NCBI GenBank assembly: GCA_018296165.2
Contig: JACKQL020000012.1
Span: 310,001 to 374,000 of the forward strand
Direction of reading: 5' to 3'
Source: Termitomyces sp. T153
Lineage: Eukaryota; Basidiomycota; Agaricomycetes; Agaricales; Lyophyllaceae
DNA: 64,000 nt
The position numbers were made by a program, and so were the translations under genes. Shown here one piece after another: positions 22,006 to 33,275 of the stretch; position 1 is the stretch's first letter, and each line of letters begins with the position of its first letter. The notes beneath the pieces were generated by a model. The model had not been told where the DNA came from and made no database searches. It worked only from the letters and a program-made list of their open reading frames with translations.

Positions 22006-22582
22006 TTAGTGCTTAGACAAAGCTTGAATTGTTTCTGGATGATTAGTTTCAAATGCTTCAGTATGAGCCTTGAGCACTAGCTGGTCAAGCTCTTCTGCCT
22101 CCTCCAGCCTTCCAGCTTTCCATAAGGTTGCAGCAAGGTTAGACATTGCTTGAATTTTGTCTGGATGTCTAATTCCAAATGTTTCAGTTATGAGCCTTGA
22201 GCACTTGCTGGTCAAGCTCCTCTGCCTCCTTCAGCTTTCCCCTCTCTCTCAAAGTTCCAGCAATGTTAGACATGGCTTGAATTGTGTGTGGATGGCTGGT
22301 TTGAAATGCTTCAGTACAAGCCTTGAGCACTTCCTGGTCAAGCTCCTGTGCATCCTCCAGCTTTTCACTCTTTCTCAAAGTTGCAGCAAGGTTAGACATG
22401 GCTTGAATTGTATCTGAATTGTTGGTTCCAAATGCTTCAATACAAGCCTTGAGCACTTGCTGTCCAAGCTCCTCTGCTTCTTCTAACCTTGCAACTTTCT
22501 ATAAGGTTGCAGCAAGGTTAGACATTGTTTGAATTGTGTCTAGATGGCTGATTCTGAATGCTTCAATATGAGCCTTAAGCAT
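22006..22582 (-). pseudogene. TPR array fragment (kinesin-light-chain-like repeats)
   Basis: Four to five copies of a 42-residue tetratricopeptide unit run on the minus strand. Typical units are TIQAMSNLAATLRKSEKLED and AQELDQEVLKACTEAF; the last is KIQAMSNLAATLWKAGRLEE. Such arrays usually form the C-terminal sensing part of larger mushroom proteins (NB-ARC/TPR type) and bind partner proteins. Here no upstream domain is present. The array starts abruptly at about 22582, one unit has a TAG, and there is a frame change near 22200. It ends at a stop at 22006. It looks like a captured or stranded fragment that decayed along with the surrounding CpG-poor repeats. Confidence 0.75.
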
Positions 22583-22599
22583 GAACCAACGACACTCAT

Positions 22600-23621
22600 T
22601 GCTGGGCCATCAATGATCTGCCTGGCAGATATGCCAGCAGCTACCAGGAAGGGAAGGGGAAAGAAATGGACAGATCTGCCAGCAGCCAGTGGAAAGGGAA
22701 AGGAGTAAGTGGACCCATTGACAGCTAGCAAAAAGGGAAAGGGCAAGCAGCAGGCTGATCTGCCCTCCTCCACCAAATCCATTGAGGCCATCCTTACACA
22801 AGCTATGGCAGGGTTGAATCAACAGCTCAATTTCATTAATGAAGGAATTGAGGTTGTATTGAAAGAGATTAAGTCAGGGTTTGTGCTAGATGAGGAGACA
22901 AGGTTTACAGAGATGGAGAAGATCCTCCAGTGGTACAATACAATGCTTAGAGTGCTCAATGAGTGCATGGACATCATGGACACAAGTGTTGTGGGCATAA
23001 CATCTGACCTCAACAGGACAAAGCAGACTGTTGAGGCTCATATTGGGTGTCTCACACAGAACAAAGTTGACATTGTTGCTCTCCAGCACATGGTTGACAA
23101 TATTCAAAATCAGCTTCAAATCTCATCCCCCCCCATCCAACCAGCCTCCAGCACCAGCAGCTTTCCACCTGCACTGGCTCCTACTCTGGCACCCATTGCT
23201 GGGGCAGAAGAGCCCAACAAGGACAAGGCTGCCCAGCCTAAGGAGGATGAGAGCCAGATGGACTGAGCCATTGCTGTTGATCAGTCTGCCATTGCTGATG
23301 ACTCTTTCTCCCATCAGCAACCCCATTACCATTGTCACTGACTCTAGTATTTCCAACAGGTCTGCCCCACTTGAGGATTCTGCTCTTATAATTGACACTA
23401 GTGCTGGTGTCACTGACTCTGGGCTGGCTGCTAGCATCACTGACTCTGCCATTGCCACTGGACTAGCAGCCAGCAATGAAACTACTGTGCCCACTGGTGT
23501 TGCTGCCAACAGGGCTGCCATTCCCAGTGAATCTGTTTTGGCAGGTCCCATTGCTGCAACTGGGCATTTGATGGATGTGGATATGACAGGCCCAGCACTA
23601 CCTCATGTTCTAGATGAGATT
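22600..23621 (+). pseudogene. helical coiled-coil ORF, unknown, cut by an L LTR
   Basis: An open frame at 22709-23266 reads KSIEAILTQAMAGLNQQLNF, EVVLKEIKSGFVLDEETRF and TKQTVEAHIGCLTQNKVDIV. It looks like a heptad-type helical protein with a Pro/Ser tail (QISSPPIQPASSTSSF). The frame opens after a TAA at 22706 without an ATG; the first ATG is at 22804. The reading upstream repeats a Lys/Gly-rich unit (KGRGKKWTDLPA, then KGKGKQQADLPS), so the N-terminus is probably lost. After the stop at 23266, an Ala/Ser/Thr-rich frame shifted relative to it runs to 23621, where an L LTR begins. It may be a gag-like gene of an unrecognised element. Confidence 0.5.
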
Positions 23622-24679
23622 TGTCAGATTCCGCTGACTATGAGGGCTCAGCTACACTGGGTGAGTCCTTACTAGGCAGACATGATGTCCTGCACTTATA
23701 ACCTAGTGCTCCTGAGTGGGTGCAGACTATAGGGACTTGCAAGAGGAAGTCAGGGGAACTGGTCCAAGCAAGTCCGGAGTGGTCTGGGGAAGTCTAAGAC
23801 CAAGTATATTGAATGTTGGGCTTGGGTGGGCATCAGCAACAGGTTTGTAGGTACATAAATGGACTGCGGAGTAAGTGGAGGCTGTCTGAGTGATGGGAGT
23901 GGAGCTGGAGTTTGATGGGGGATCAATCAAGACTTGATGGATTCTGGGGCTGAGCATAGGGCAAGGTCCAGAGTTGTTGTAAGGATGTTTGAGGGCTTGT
24001 AGTGTGTGTGCAGAGTTTGTAATGATGTCAGAAAGGAAGGAACTTAGGAAAGATAAAAGAAACAGAGACAGGCAAGATGAGGCAAAGATGAGACAAGACA
24101 GAACTGAGAAAAGAAATAGATTTAAGGCTAAAAATGGAAATGGAGACAAGACAGAAAGAAACATGAGACACAAGTAACCAGTTAATGTAATATTAAGACT
24201 AAAGTAACAAATGCTACTCAATGTCTTTATATACTGACTACTGGACCTTCTCTGGAGGTTGAGATTGTAATGGCAGGGCTTATTGGAGCTGCACAGGGTG
24301 GATGGGTGTTGGTTCTGATCAGAGGGTGGGCTGCAGTGATATTCTAATGGGAACATGGTCTATTCCACAGTTGTTGGGGAACTCCGGAGTGGTCATGTAG
24401 TTCATGGGGGTGTTTGAGTGATGTGCATCTGGGCCAGGAGGAGTGTTGGAGAGGTGTGGGGGCCCCATAAGTGAGAGGGGAAGCTGAGGAGGCCCATAGG
24501 GAGTGTGTCAGGGTTTGCCAGGAGTTTGTTGGAGTTTGCTGAGAAAGTGTTGGAGTTAGTTGGTGCAGGTGCTGTGGATTAACAAAGGTTGGAGTGAGTT
24601 GGGGGGACATTGGGGAGTGCTCTGTGGAGGTGGAGTGACCTGGGAGGGAGGTCCAGAGGTGTGGGAGTGGGTCATGACA
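23622..24679 (-). repeat. L-family LTR, old, CpG-depleted
   Basis: Begins TGTCAGATTCCGCTGAC and ends GGTCATGACA, followed by the polypurine complement tcactcccccttcag and L interior sequence. It is therefore the sense-3' LTR of an old L copy whose interior continues, interrupted, to about 33275. Minus-strand TATA-like tatataaag near 24225-24235. Confidence 0.8.
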
Positions 24680-25248
24680 TCACTCCCCCTTCAGTGTTGA
24701 GACCCTTGAGACACAGGGCATAGGTTGGAAATTGGCAGGAGCATGAGAGTTGAAGTGTAAGCAATATTGATTAAACCACAGCTGCAGCAGCAGCATAGGT
24801 AATGAAGTCAAAGCAGGATTGTTGCCCATCAAGAAGCTTCCCAAAGAAATTAAAGAGGGTCAGGATGCACACTGGAGCCTCCAGATCTCTCCCATGTCTT
24901 CCTCTGCCTACTCCCCAGCATTGTCAGTGTTGCTCATGGCATCTCCTGCCCCCTCTTCCTTGGGGAAGTCTGAATCTCATCATGGCTGCAGACAGGTGGA
25001 GACCATGTACCATAGCCATGAGTGCAGGTCTGCCTTACCCTCATTCTGGAATTGCTGATTGAGCTTGACAGAATTGTCTGCAGTGGTGGCTGGTCTGGTG
25101 GGGGTTTTGTCTTGATGCAGGACCCCAGTGCAGTTGGCCCCAGTGTTAGTGGGGCACTCATTGAAATCCAACTTTGGTCCAGAGGAGATTCAGGTTGTTC
25201 TGGAGGCATTGTGGGTTGCCCTAGTGGAAGTGACCCCAGAGAAGTTTG
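24680..25248 (+). pseudogene. old L interior, antisense ORF segment 1
   Basis: Homologous to 15382 onward and 46327 onward. The antisense ORF start is kept as ATG at 24894 (MSSSAYSPALSVLLM). The segment breaks at 25248 at the target site of a solo LTR and continues at 26478. Many stops; not coding now. Confidence 0.65.
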
Positions 25249-26472
25249 TGTCATGACCCATTCCCTGGACCCCTGCACATCACCTCCAACCCTTCTGCTC
25301 CACCAGAGCTTTCCCCAATGCCCCATCAAACTCCCCCAACCATTATCTACCCTCTGTGCCCACTCCAGCTAACTCCAATGCTTCTCTGGCTAACTCTGAT
25401 GGCTCCCTGGCCAACTCCAATGTCTTCTCTGCAGCCACCAACATTCCCTCTGGATCTCCTGAGCCCCTGGGACTATCTCCCACCATTCCTAACTCCAACA
25501 TACATCACCAGCCCATCACCCTGATTCCCCAACCTACTTTGGAGTATCACAACAACCTCAGGATGGCCTGTGTTCCCAACTGATCCCATCAATGTATCAA
25601 TGTGGCCTGCCCCCTGATTACAACTGACACCCATTGACTCCACCAAGCTCCACCAAGCCCTGCTGCCACAGCTGATGTCCCCCAGAGCTCCCCAGTAGTC
25701 AGTATATAAGTTGTTGAGTAGCTCTTCATACTCCAGTCTTGATATTGCCTTACTTGATGTGTTTCTGATTGTTTCCTTCTTGTGTTTCATGTTCCATGTT
25801 ATCTTTCTCCTTACTCTCAGTCTCCCAGTCTTATCTCAGTCTCCTGGTTTGCCTCATCTCTATTCTGTTATCATTCTTGTTATCATTTTGTATCTCTGCC
25901 TGAATCTGTTTTTGTTCTTGTCTCAATCTTGTCTTGACTTTGCCTTGTTTCATTCAGCTCCATCTCATCTTGTTTGATCAGTTCTGCCTATCATGTTCAA
26001 GTCTTTACCAACCCTAATGCTGTTATAAATCCTGCACTCATAATTACAAACATCAACACATTCTTTTAACTGACTCTAGACCTTGCTACATGCTTAGCTC
26101 TGAACTCCATCAACTTCCATTGATCCCCCATCAAGCTCAAGCTCCGCTCCTGCCACTTGCATAGCCTCTGCTTCCATGACTTGTGTAACCTCCGCTCCTA
26201 TCACTTGCATAGCCTCTGCTTCCTCCACACCTGCAATACTCACTTATGGACTTGTGCCTGACACTCTGCCAAGTTTGCCTGCTTCCCACAACTTATCCTA
26301 CACTCCTCTGGACCACTCCAGACTTGCTCAGACCACTCCCCATCACTTACCCTCCCAAGCCTCCTGTGTTTAGAACTTCTTCAAGTGCTCAGCTGTCAGT
26401 GCAGGGAATTATGTCTGCCTAGTAAGGACTCGCACAGTGTAGCTGAGCCCCCATGGTCAGTGGAACCTAACA
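25249..26472 (+). repeat. solo L-family LTR, sense plus, with target duplication
   Basis: Reverse-oriented to the LTR before it: begins TGTCATGACC and ends GGAACCTAACA. Flanked by gtttg at 25244-25248 and 26473-26477. Plus-strand TATA (cagtatataagttg) near 25700. No interior accompanies it, so it is a solo LTR left by LTR-LTR recombination. Confidence 0.88.
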
Positions 26473-26645
26473 GTTTGCAGAAACAGTGGCACAAGTGTAG
26501 AGTCCTCTGACTCTGAAGTGGTGTCAAGTAGAAGCCCTGGTGAGTATCCAGTGTTGTTGTGCCAGGTTTTGAGTTAACTTGATCTCATAGTGTGCCCTTT
26601 GTGCTTGCTGTGGGAAGCACTGTGAATTTGAGGAGCCAATGCAGG
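26473..26645 (+). pseudogene. old L interior, segment 2
   Basis: Short piece of L interior between two solo LTRs, including one copy of the gtttg duplication. It ends with gcagg, the duplication of the next LTR, and holds the start of the Cys-rich segment (CALCACC) read across to 27799. Confidence 0.6.
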
Positions 26646-27793
26646 TGTCAGGTTCTGCTGACCACGGGGGCTCAGCTACACTGGGCAAGTCCTTACTAGG
26701 TGGATGTGATTCTCTGCACTGACAACTGGGCATGCAGAGGTGTTCCAAACACTGGGGACTTGTGAGGATAGTTGATGGAGATTGATCCAAGCAAGTCCAG
26801 GGAGGTCCAGAGGAGTAGGGGACGAGCTGCAGGAAGGGGGACAGGCTTGACGGGGCTCAGGCACAAGTCTGTATGCAAGTATTGCAGGTGCGGAGAAGGT
26901 GGAGGCTATGCAAGTGATGGAAGTGGAGCCAGAGTTTGATGGGGGATCAATGGAGGTTGATAGAGTTTGGAGCTGAGCATGTAGCAAGGTCTGGAGTTGG
27001 TTAAGGAGTGTCTGGAATTTGTAATCATAATTGTGGAGTTCACAAAAGTGTTAAGGTTGAGAAAGATAGGAACACAATGGACAGGACAGATCAAATGAGA
27101 CAAGACAGAGTCGAATGGGATGAGACAGAGTCAAGACAAGATGGAGATGAGAACAAGAATACATTCAGGCAGAGATACAAAACAATAATGAAAACAATAA
27201 CAGAATAGAGACAAGACAAGACTGGGAGACTGAGAGTTAGAAAACAAGACACAGAACATGAAACACAAGAGAGAAACAATCAGACCATAGGTAACATTAA
27301 GCAATCTCAAGACTAGAGTACAAAGAGCTACTCTACATCTTATATACTGACTACTGGAGAGCTCTGGGGAATGTTGGCTATGGTGGCAGGGCTTGGTGGA
27401 GCTTGACAGAGTCAATGGGTGTTGGTTACGATCAGAGGGCAGGCTGCATTGATATGTTGATGGGATCAATTGGTGATGCGGGCCATTCCAAGGTCATCAT
27501 GATACTCCAAAGTAAGTCAGAAGAACCAGGGTGTTGAGTTGATGACATGTAACGGGGTCAGGCATGGTGGGGAAATGGTCCCAGGGGCTCAGAAGATCCA
27601 GGGGAAGTATCACTGACTGCGGGGAAGATGTTGGAGTTGGCCAGGGAGCTGTCAGAGTTAGCTGAGAATGTGTCAGAGTTAGCCAGAGTAGGTGTGGAGC
27701 ACTGGGGAAATTTGGTGAGGCATAGGGGGAGGTTCTGGGGGGGGCAGGGGGTCATTGGGCAATGTGCAGGAGTCCAGGGAACAGGTCACGACA
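26646..27793 (-). repeat. solo L-family LTR, sense minus, with target duplication
   Basis: Begins TGTCAGGTTCTGCTGACC and ends CAGGTCACGACA. Flanked by gcagg at 26641-26645 and 27794-27798. Length 1,148 bp, same size as the young LTRs, but CpG-poor. Minus-strand TATA near 27340. Confidence 0.9.
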
Positions 27794-28022
27794 GCAGGGC
27801 TCCTGTTGGGATACCTTAGTATGCATCCCCTGTTGCATGAGGCATGAGAAGTGCCCAATCTTGCTGAGTTGGCATGTAGCCTGTGTGTTGGAAGAGCAGG
27901 GGTGGGATGTGGCATGGATGGTGGAGCAGTTGCTCAAGGGGTGCAGGAGGAAGGTGTCAGCTTGGGGGTCTGGAGTAGAGGATGGAGTATGCACAGGGCA
28001 GCCTGCAATGAAGGTGGGACCC
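27794..28022 (+). pseudogene. old L interior, segment 3 (Cys-rich region)
   Basis: Continues the antisense ORF with VCIPCCMRHEKCPILLSWHV, equivalent to VCLPCCARHKKCLILLEWHA near 47120-47180. The Cys spacing (CxxC, later CxxC and a further Cys) suggests a small zinc-binding domain. It ends at gaccc (28018-28022), the target site of Gypsy C. Confidence 0.6.
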
Positions 28023-28578
28023 TGTCAGGGAATGTCCCAGTCCCCCTTTGCTCTGTTCTCCCTCCTTATGGTTTTTCTTTATACTCCTTTCACTTTCCTA
28101 TTTGCTGGCTCCAGTTTTAACCATCAGGCCACACCAGTTGTCTATCCATAATTCTGACAAGTGTTGCCCCTTCCACATGGCCTCTTACCAGACCCCTGGA
28201 TTATTTCATGTATTCCAGGCCTACCACTCATTGTAGGCCTCCCATCCTTGGACCACAGGTACTTCTGACCAAGGGCTATCTTTTGGTCACATTGGTATGT
28301 AGTTATGTGCAGAGAGTCTGGAGATCAAGGCCATTTACAATGGATTTCCACTTTTGATTGGACTCCAGATTTGGTTGTTGTTGGGTGTTGTTTTCAGAAG
28401 CTCTAGAGTAAATTTTCTGAACACTGGCATTGGGGATCCTTAGACTTGTTCTCTTTGGATCTCCCTCTGCCAGGTGAGTAGCTAGAATTCTAGAACTTCT
28501 TGTAGATACTGAATAAACTTTGGATCTCCCTCTGCTAGTTGTGTGATTGAGCCACAGCCTCCAGAGGTTGCCCTTACA
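28023..28578 (+). repeat. 5' LTR of Gypsy C
   Basis: 556 bp, begins TGTCAGGGAATGTC, ends GTTGCCCTTACA. Confidence 0.9.
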
Positions 28579-28701
28579 GCATACAGCAGAACAAGTCTCT
28601 AGATTTGGTCTGGGAGCCCCCTTTTCAGTTACTTGAGCTTCTACTTGGTTCCTCCAAAGGTCTCTCCCCCACCAGTGTCTCAGCACTCCTGTGCTCTTCC
28701 T

Positions 28702-29195
28702 ATGACCCAGCCAACCCCTCCAGCACCTCCACCTGAAGCTTCAAGCCCCTGGGACAATGCCTGGAGTCATTTGCTGTCCCTGGAGACACAGGTTCAACTT
28801 ACCAAAGCCTCCCTTACTTCCCACATGGCTGAACTCACTGGACTCTGTCAAACTACTGAAGTGGTGTCTCTTTCTCTCCAAGCCCTTCTGGAACATCTTC
28901 CCCTTGCTCCTACTACACCTCCTATGCCCCCAGCAAATGCAGAATAGTTTGTGTCTGCACCTAGCTGAGGCTTTCTGGCTCCACCTGCTGCAGAATGGTT
29001 TGTGTCTGCATCTGGCTTAGGCCTTTCAGCTTCCCATCCTAAACTCCCTTGTCCTGCACACCCTGATGTATATGATGGAGATTGTAAGGCTGGAGAATGC
29101 TTCCTCCAGTCCTGTATCACCTATATCCAGCTGAGTGGCAAAGCCTTTACCTCAGACACCTTGAAAATTGCCCGGGTTCTCTCTTACATGAAGCA
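28702..29195 (+). pseudogene. gag N-terminal part, Gypsy C
   Basis: Starts ATG at 28702 (MTQPTPPAPPPEASSPWDNA) with a predicted helical stretch (HLLSLETQVQLTKASLTSHM). After a frame change come PDVYDGDCKAGECFLQSCIT and TLKIARVLSYMK. The latter is the retroviral-type gag core that continues with AGQASTYALHIF in other copies. At about 29195 the sequence jumps to the region before RT, a deletion compared with the copy at 56007-59392. Confidence 0.75.
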
Positions 29196-32100
29196 AATTC
29201 CTAGCCCAAACTCTGTCGCAGCATAGTTCTGCAATATCTACATAACTTTGAGGACATATTTTCCAAGGCATCATTTGATTCACTCCCAGAGCATAAGCAA
29301 TGGGACCATGCAATCGAGCTGATACCAGATGCCAAACCCTCCAGTTGCAAAGTCTATCCACTCACACCCTATGAGCAGGATGAACTGGATATGTTTCTGC
29401 AGGAGAACCTTAGCTCTGGCAGAATACAACTCTCTAAGTCTCCAATGGCCTCCCCAGTCTTTTTCATTGAGATGAAGGATGGGTCTCTTTGTCTGGTTCA
29501 GGATTATTGAGTCCTAAATGTGATGACAGTAAAGAACCACTATCCCCTACCACTCATCTCAGAACTGGTCAACAACCTTTGAGGTGCATGATATTTCACT
29601 CAGTTGGATGTCTGCTGGGGCTAAAGCAATGTGCACATCAAGAAAGGAGATGAGTGGAAGGTAGCATTCAGAACCAATCACAGACTCTTTGAACCTTTGG
29701 TAATGTTCTTTGGCCTCACAAACAGTCCAGCCACCTTCCAGACAATGATGAATGATATTTTCCATGATCTGATTGCAGAGGGTGTTGTTTGTGTGTATCT
29801 TGACAATATCCTTATCTATACCAAGACCCTAGAAGAACACTATTGGATCACATGCATTGTCTTGGAATGCCTCTGCCAACACCAGCTATATTTTAAGCCT
29901 GAGAAGTGTGAGTTTGAGCAGACTAAGGTTTAGTACCTTGGTCTGATCATCTCTCATGGAACAGCAGAGATGGATCTGGTTAAAGTAGCAGGTGTCGCAG
30001 AGTGGCTAGAGCCAAAGAACAAGAAGGAAGTACAGGCCTTTCTAGGCTTTGTTAACTTCTACTGGAGGTTTATCCAAGATTTCTCTCACTATGCCTGCCC
30101 TCTTTTTGACCTCACTGTCAAGGACATGGCATGGCAATGGAAGTCTGCATAGCAAGTTGCCTTTGATGCCCTCAAGCAAGTAGTGATCTCTAAGCCAGTT
30201 CTTGTATTCCCTGATGATGATGACTCCTTCCATGTTGAAGTGGATAGCTCTGACTTTGCCACAGGAGCTGTTCTTTCTCAGCAGTCCAAGGGGGCTAGCA
30301 AGTGGCATCCTATAGCCTTCTACTCCAAGAGCCTTAATGCAGTAAAATGGAATTACAAGATCCATGACAAGGAGATGCTGGCCATAATTTGGTCCTTTGA
30401 AGAATAGCAGCATCTCATTGAGGGCACATGGCATAAGTTTGAATGGACAGATCACAAGACCCTAGAGTACTTCCATATGGCAAAGAAGCTTAATCAATGC
30501 CAAGCTCAATGGTCCTTGTATCTGGCTAACTTTGACTTCTTGCTGCACCACAAGCCTGGATGGAGCATGGGTAAGCCAGATGCATTATCTAGGCAAGCTG
30601 ATCATAGCACAGGGGCAGGTGATAATGACAACATCATCCTCCTCAAGCCCAAGCTCTTTGCCATTTGTGCTCTAGAAGGGACTGTGGCCCAAGGAGATGA
30701 GGTGAACATCCTCAAGGACATCCAGTGAGGGAATTGAGAGGGCATGCAAGAGGATGCAGTGGCCCAGGCTGATTAGGCCTTGCAAGCGCGACAAGCCAGT
30801 GGGGTTAAGTCAGTACATGCCAACAAGTGGGGTCTCCAGGATGGCATTCTGACCTTCAGAGGACAAATTTATGTGCCTAACATTCCTGAACTTCACCAGT
30901 CCATTCTCAAACAACATCACAACTCTTGGGTAGCTGGACATTCTGGAAGGTGGAAGATGCAGGAGCTGGTATCCCAGAACTATTGGTGGCCACAGATTTC
31001 CCAATATGTAGGCACCTACACTAACATCTGTGATCTTTGTCTCTGCACCAAGCCTCACCACCAAGCACCCATGGGCCAGCTCTACCCACTCCCTATTCCA
31101 GCTGCTTGCTGGAGTGTTGCATTGGTGGATTTCATTGTGGAACTCCCAGATGCTCATGGGTACAATGCAGTGATGGTAGTTGTGGACCTCTATGGTAAAT
31201 GAGCCCATTTCATCTCTACCCACACAACATGCTCTGCCTTGAGAGCAGCTAGTCTATATTAGAAGAATGTCTGGAAGCTCCATAGTCTGTCAGATGGGTA
31301 CATCTGCAATTGAGGACCCCAGTTTGTGGCAAAATTTACTTGGGAACTGTACTGCCTGCTTGGAGTGAAGCTCCATACCACTACTGCCTACCATCCCCAG
31401 TCAAATGGGCAGATGGAACATGTAAATCAGGAACTGGAACAGTATCTCTGCCTCTTTTGTAATGAGAGGCAGGATGATTGGGATGAGCTCCTGCCAGATG
31501 CTGAGTTCCAGTACAACAACCATGTCCACTCTTCCATGCAGATGACTCCATTCTTTCTGGACACTGGCAGGCATCCCCACATGAGATTTGAACCTTGGGC
31601 AAACCCCTCTGAGAATGACTCTGTAAATGAGTTTGTGGACAGGATGAAGAAGGTGCAGGAGGAGGCCAAGGCTGCATTGGTGAAGGCCAAGGATGACATG
31701 GCATGCTACTATGACCATTGCTGGACACTGGCCCCAGTTTACAAGCCAGGAGACTGTGTATACTTGGATAGCTCAGATATTAAGATGACAAGACCATCTA
31801 ATAAAAAGTCACATTGTCATCTTGGCCCTTTCATGGTGGAGAAGAAAGTGGGACCCTTAGCATACTGACTTAAGCTCCCAGTAGGCCTATGCCAATTGCA
31901 CCCAGTCTTCAATGTTGTTAAACTATACCCAGCCCCAGAGAATCCAATCCCTGGCTGCCACCCTAAGCCACCCCCCCACCAGTTCTGGTTGACAATGAGG
32001 AGTATGAAGTAGAGGAAATTTTGGATAGCAGGATATTCCAAGAGAAGTTGCAGTTCAAGGTGAAATGGAAGGGATATGGCATTGAGGACATCTCTTGGAA

Positions 32101-32238
32101 ACTGCAGGCTAATGTATGTGCACCAACCCTGGTCCAGGACTTCTACCAAAGGCATCCAAATGCCCCAAGGGCCATTTGAGGCATCTACTCCATTTCAGCA
32201 GTGGACCAGGCAATTTGTGACTTCTTCTACCCAGTACA
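29196..32238 (+). pseudogene. pol (RT, RNase H, integrase, chromodomain), Gypsy C
   Basis: RT: SLCLVQDY, PLPLISELVNNL, FFGLTNSPATFQTMMNDIF, then YLDNILIYTKT where the catalytic YLDD is expected, so the second Asp is lost. RNase H: FHVEVDSSDFATGAVLSQQS and YSKSLNAVKWNYKIHDKEML. Integrase: a zinc finger (HHNSWVAGHSGRWKMQELV ... CDLCL), catalytic-core parts DFIVELPDAHGYNAVMVVVD and TAYHPQSNGQMEHVNQELE. Chromodomain near 31990-32180: EEYEVEEILDSRIFQEKLQF and VKWKGYGIEDISW; it would read histone marks and steer integration into heterochromatin. In-frame stops occur throughout, mostly TAG/TGA in place of Trp, Gln or Arg codons. Confidence 0.88.
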
Positions 32239-32268
32239 TTGAGACACTGCATGCTAGAGGGGGGGTGA

Positions 32269-32839
32269 TGTCAGGGGATGTTCCAGTCCCCCTTTGCTCT
32301 ATTCTCTCTCCTTATGGTTTTCCTTTATTCTCCTTTTACTTCCTTATCTGCTGGCTCCAGTTTTAACCATCTGGCTGCACCAGGTCTCTGTCTGTAATTC
32401 TGACAAGTGTCACCCCTTCCACATGGCCTCTTACCAGACCCCTGGATTATTTCATGTATTCCAGGCCTACCACTCATTGTAGGACTACTCATTGTAGGCC
32501 TCCCATCTTTGGACCACAGGTACTTCTGACCAAGGGCTATCTTTTGGTCACATTGGTATGTAGTTATGTGCAGAGAGCCTGGAGATCAAGGCCATTTACA
32601 ATGGATTTCCACTTTTGATTGGACTCCAGATTTGGTTGTTGTTGGGTGTTGTTTTCAGAAGCTCTAGAGTAAATTTTCTGAACACTGGCATTGGGGATCC
32701 TTAGACTTGTTCTCTTTGGATCTCCCTCTGCCAGGTGAGTAGCTAGAATTCTAGAACTTCTTGTAGATACTGAATAAACTTTGGATCTCCCTCTGCTAGT
32801 TGTGTGATTGAGCCACAGCCTCCAGAGGTCACCCTTACA
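32269..32839 (+). repeat. 3' LTR of Gypsy C
   Basis: 571 bp; the 15-bp excess over the 5' LTR is an internal tandem duplication (actcattgtagg motif repeated near 32470-32495). Confidence 0.9.
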
Positions 32840-33275
32840 GACCCCCATGGGGTGGGCAGAGGGGGGGGGGCTTTGATGGCACATGACAAGGGGAAATGGA
32901 GGGCATCCCCCTTGCTGGAGGCAGGGCCCAGCAAGTGGTCACAGGGAGGGGATTTGATGGCAGGCCCTCCAGGGCCACATGTGTACTCCCCTTCATTGGG
33001 AGTTTTGGTGGGGGGTTCTGGCAGGAGTTCTAGCCCTTCTCAGTATTCCCTGAGACATTTTGGCAGCAGTGAGCAGAGGCATTGTCCTGATTGCTGGTGT
33101 TGCATGAGGATGAGGTCTGGAGAATTGAGGGAGACTGCAACATGGTCTAGCAGGAGTGTGACAAGGCACAGAGAGACCCAGATCTAGTGTGGTGGGAGTT
33201 GGAGGTGGCCATGCAGACAATTGCAGAGGGGTTGTTGGAAGTGCAGGGGCTGCAGGAGTGGCTGGTGCTACACCT
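32840..33275 (+). pseudogene. old L interior, segment 4 (coiled-coil region)
   Basis: After the gaccc duplication, L interior resumes with sequence matching 47325 onward (ccatggggtgggcaga) and the coiled-coil part (EGLLEVQGLQEWL, compare ERALEVRGLRERL in the young copy). It ends abruptly near 33275 against a Gypsy fragment. Confidence 0.6.

Larger units (their letters stand above)
28023..32839 (+). mobile_element. Ty3/Gypsy chromovirus 'C', deleted and decayed
   Basis: 4.8-kb element with LTRs 28023-28578 and 32269-32839, flanked by the target duplication gaccc (28018-28022 and 32840-32844). It sits inside old L interior sequence. Gag is cut after about 165 codons and joined directly to the pre-RT region, so the rest of gag and protease are gone. 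Reverse transcriptase, RNase H, integrase and a chromodomain follow in order with many stops. A polypurine tract (agagggggggtga) precedes the right LTR. It cannot move on its own. Confidence 0.92.

Noticed and set aside
20264..26645. CRISPR or bacterial operon structure
   Set aside because: No short regularly spaced repeats; introns, LTRs and chromodomains show a fungal nuclear context.
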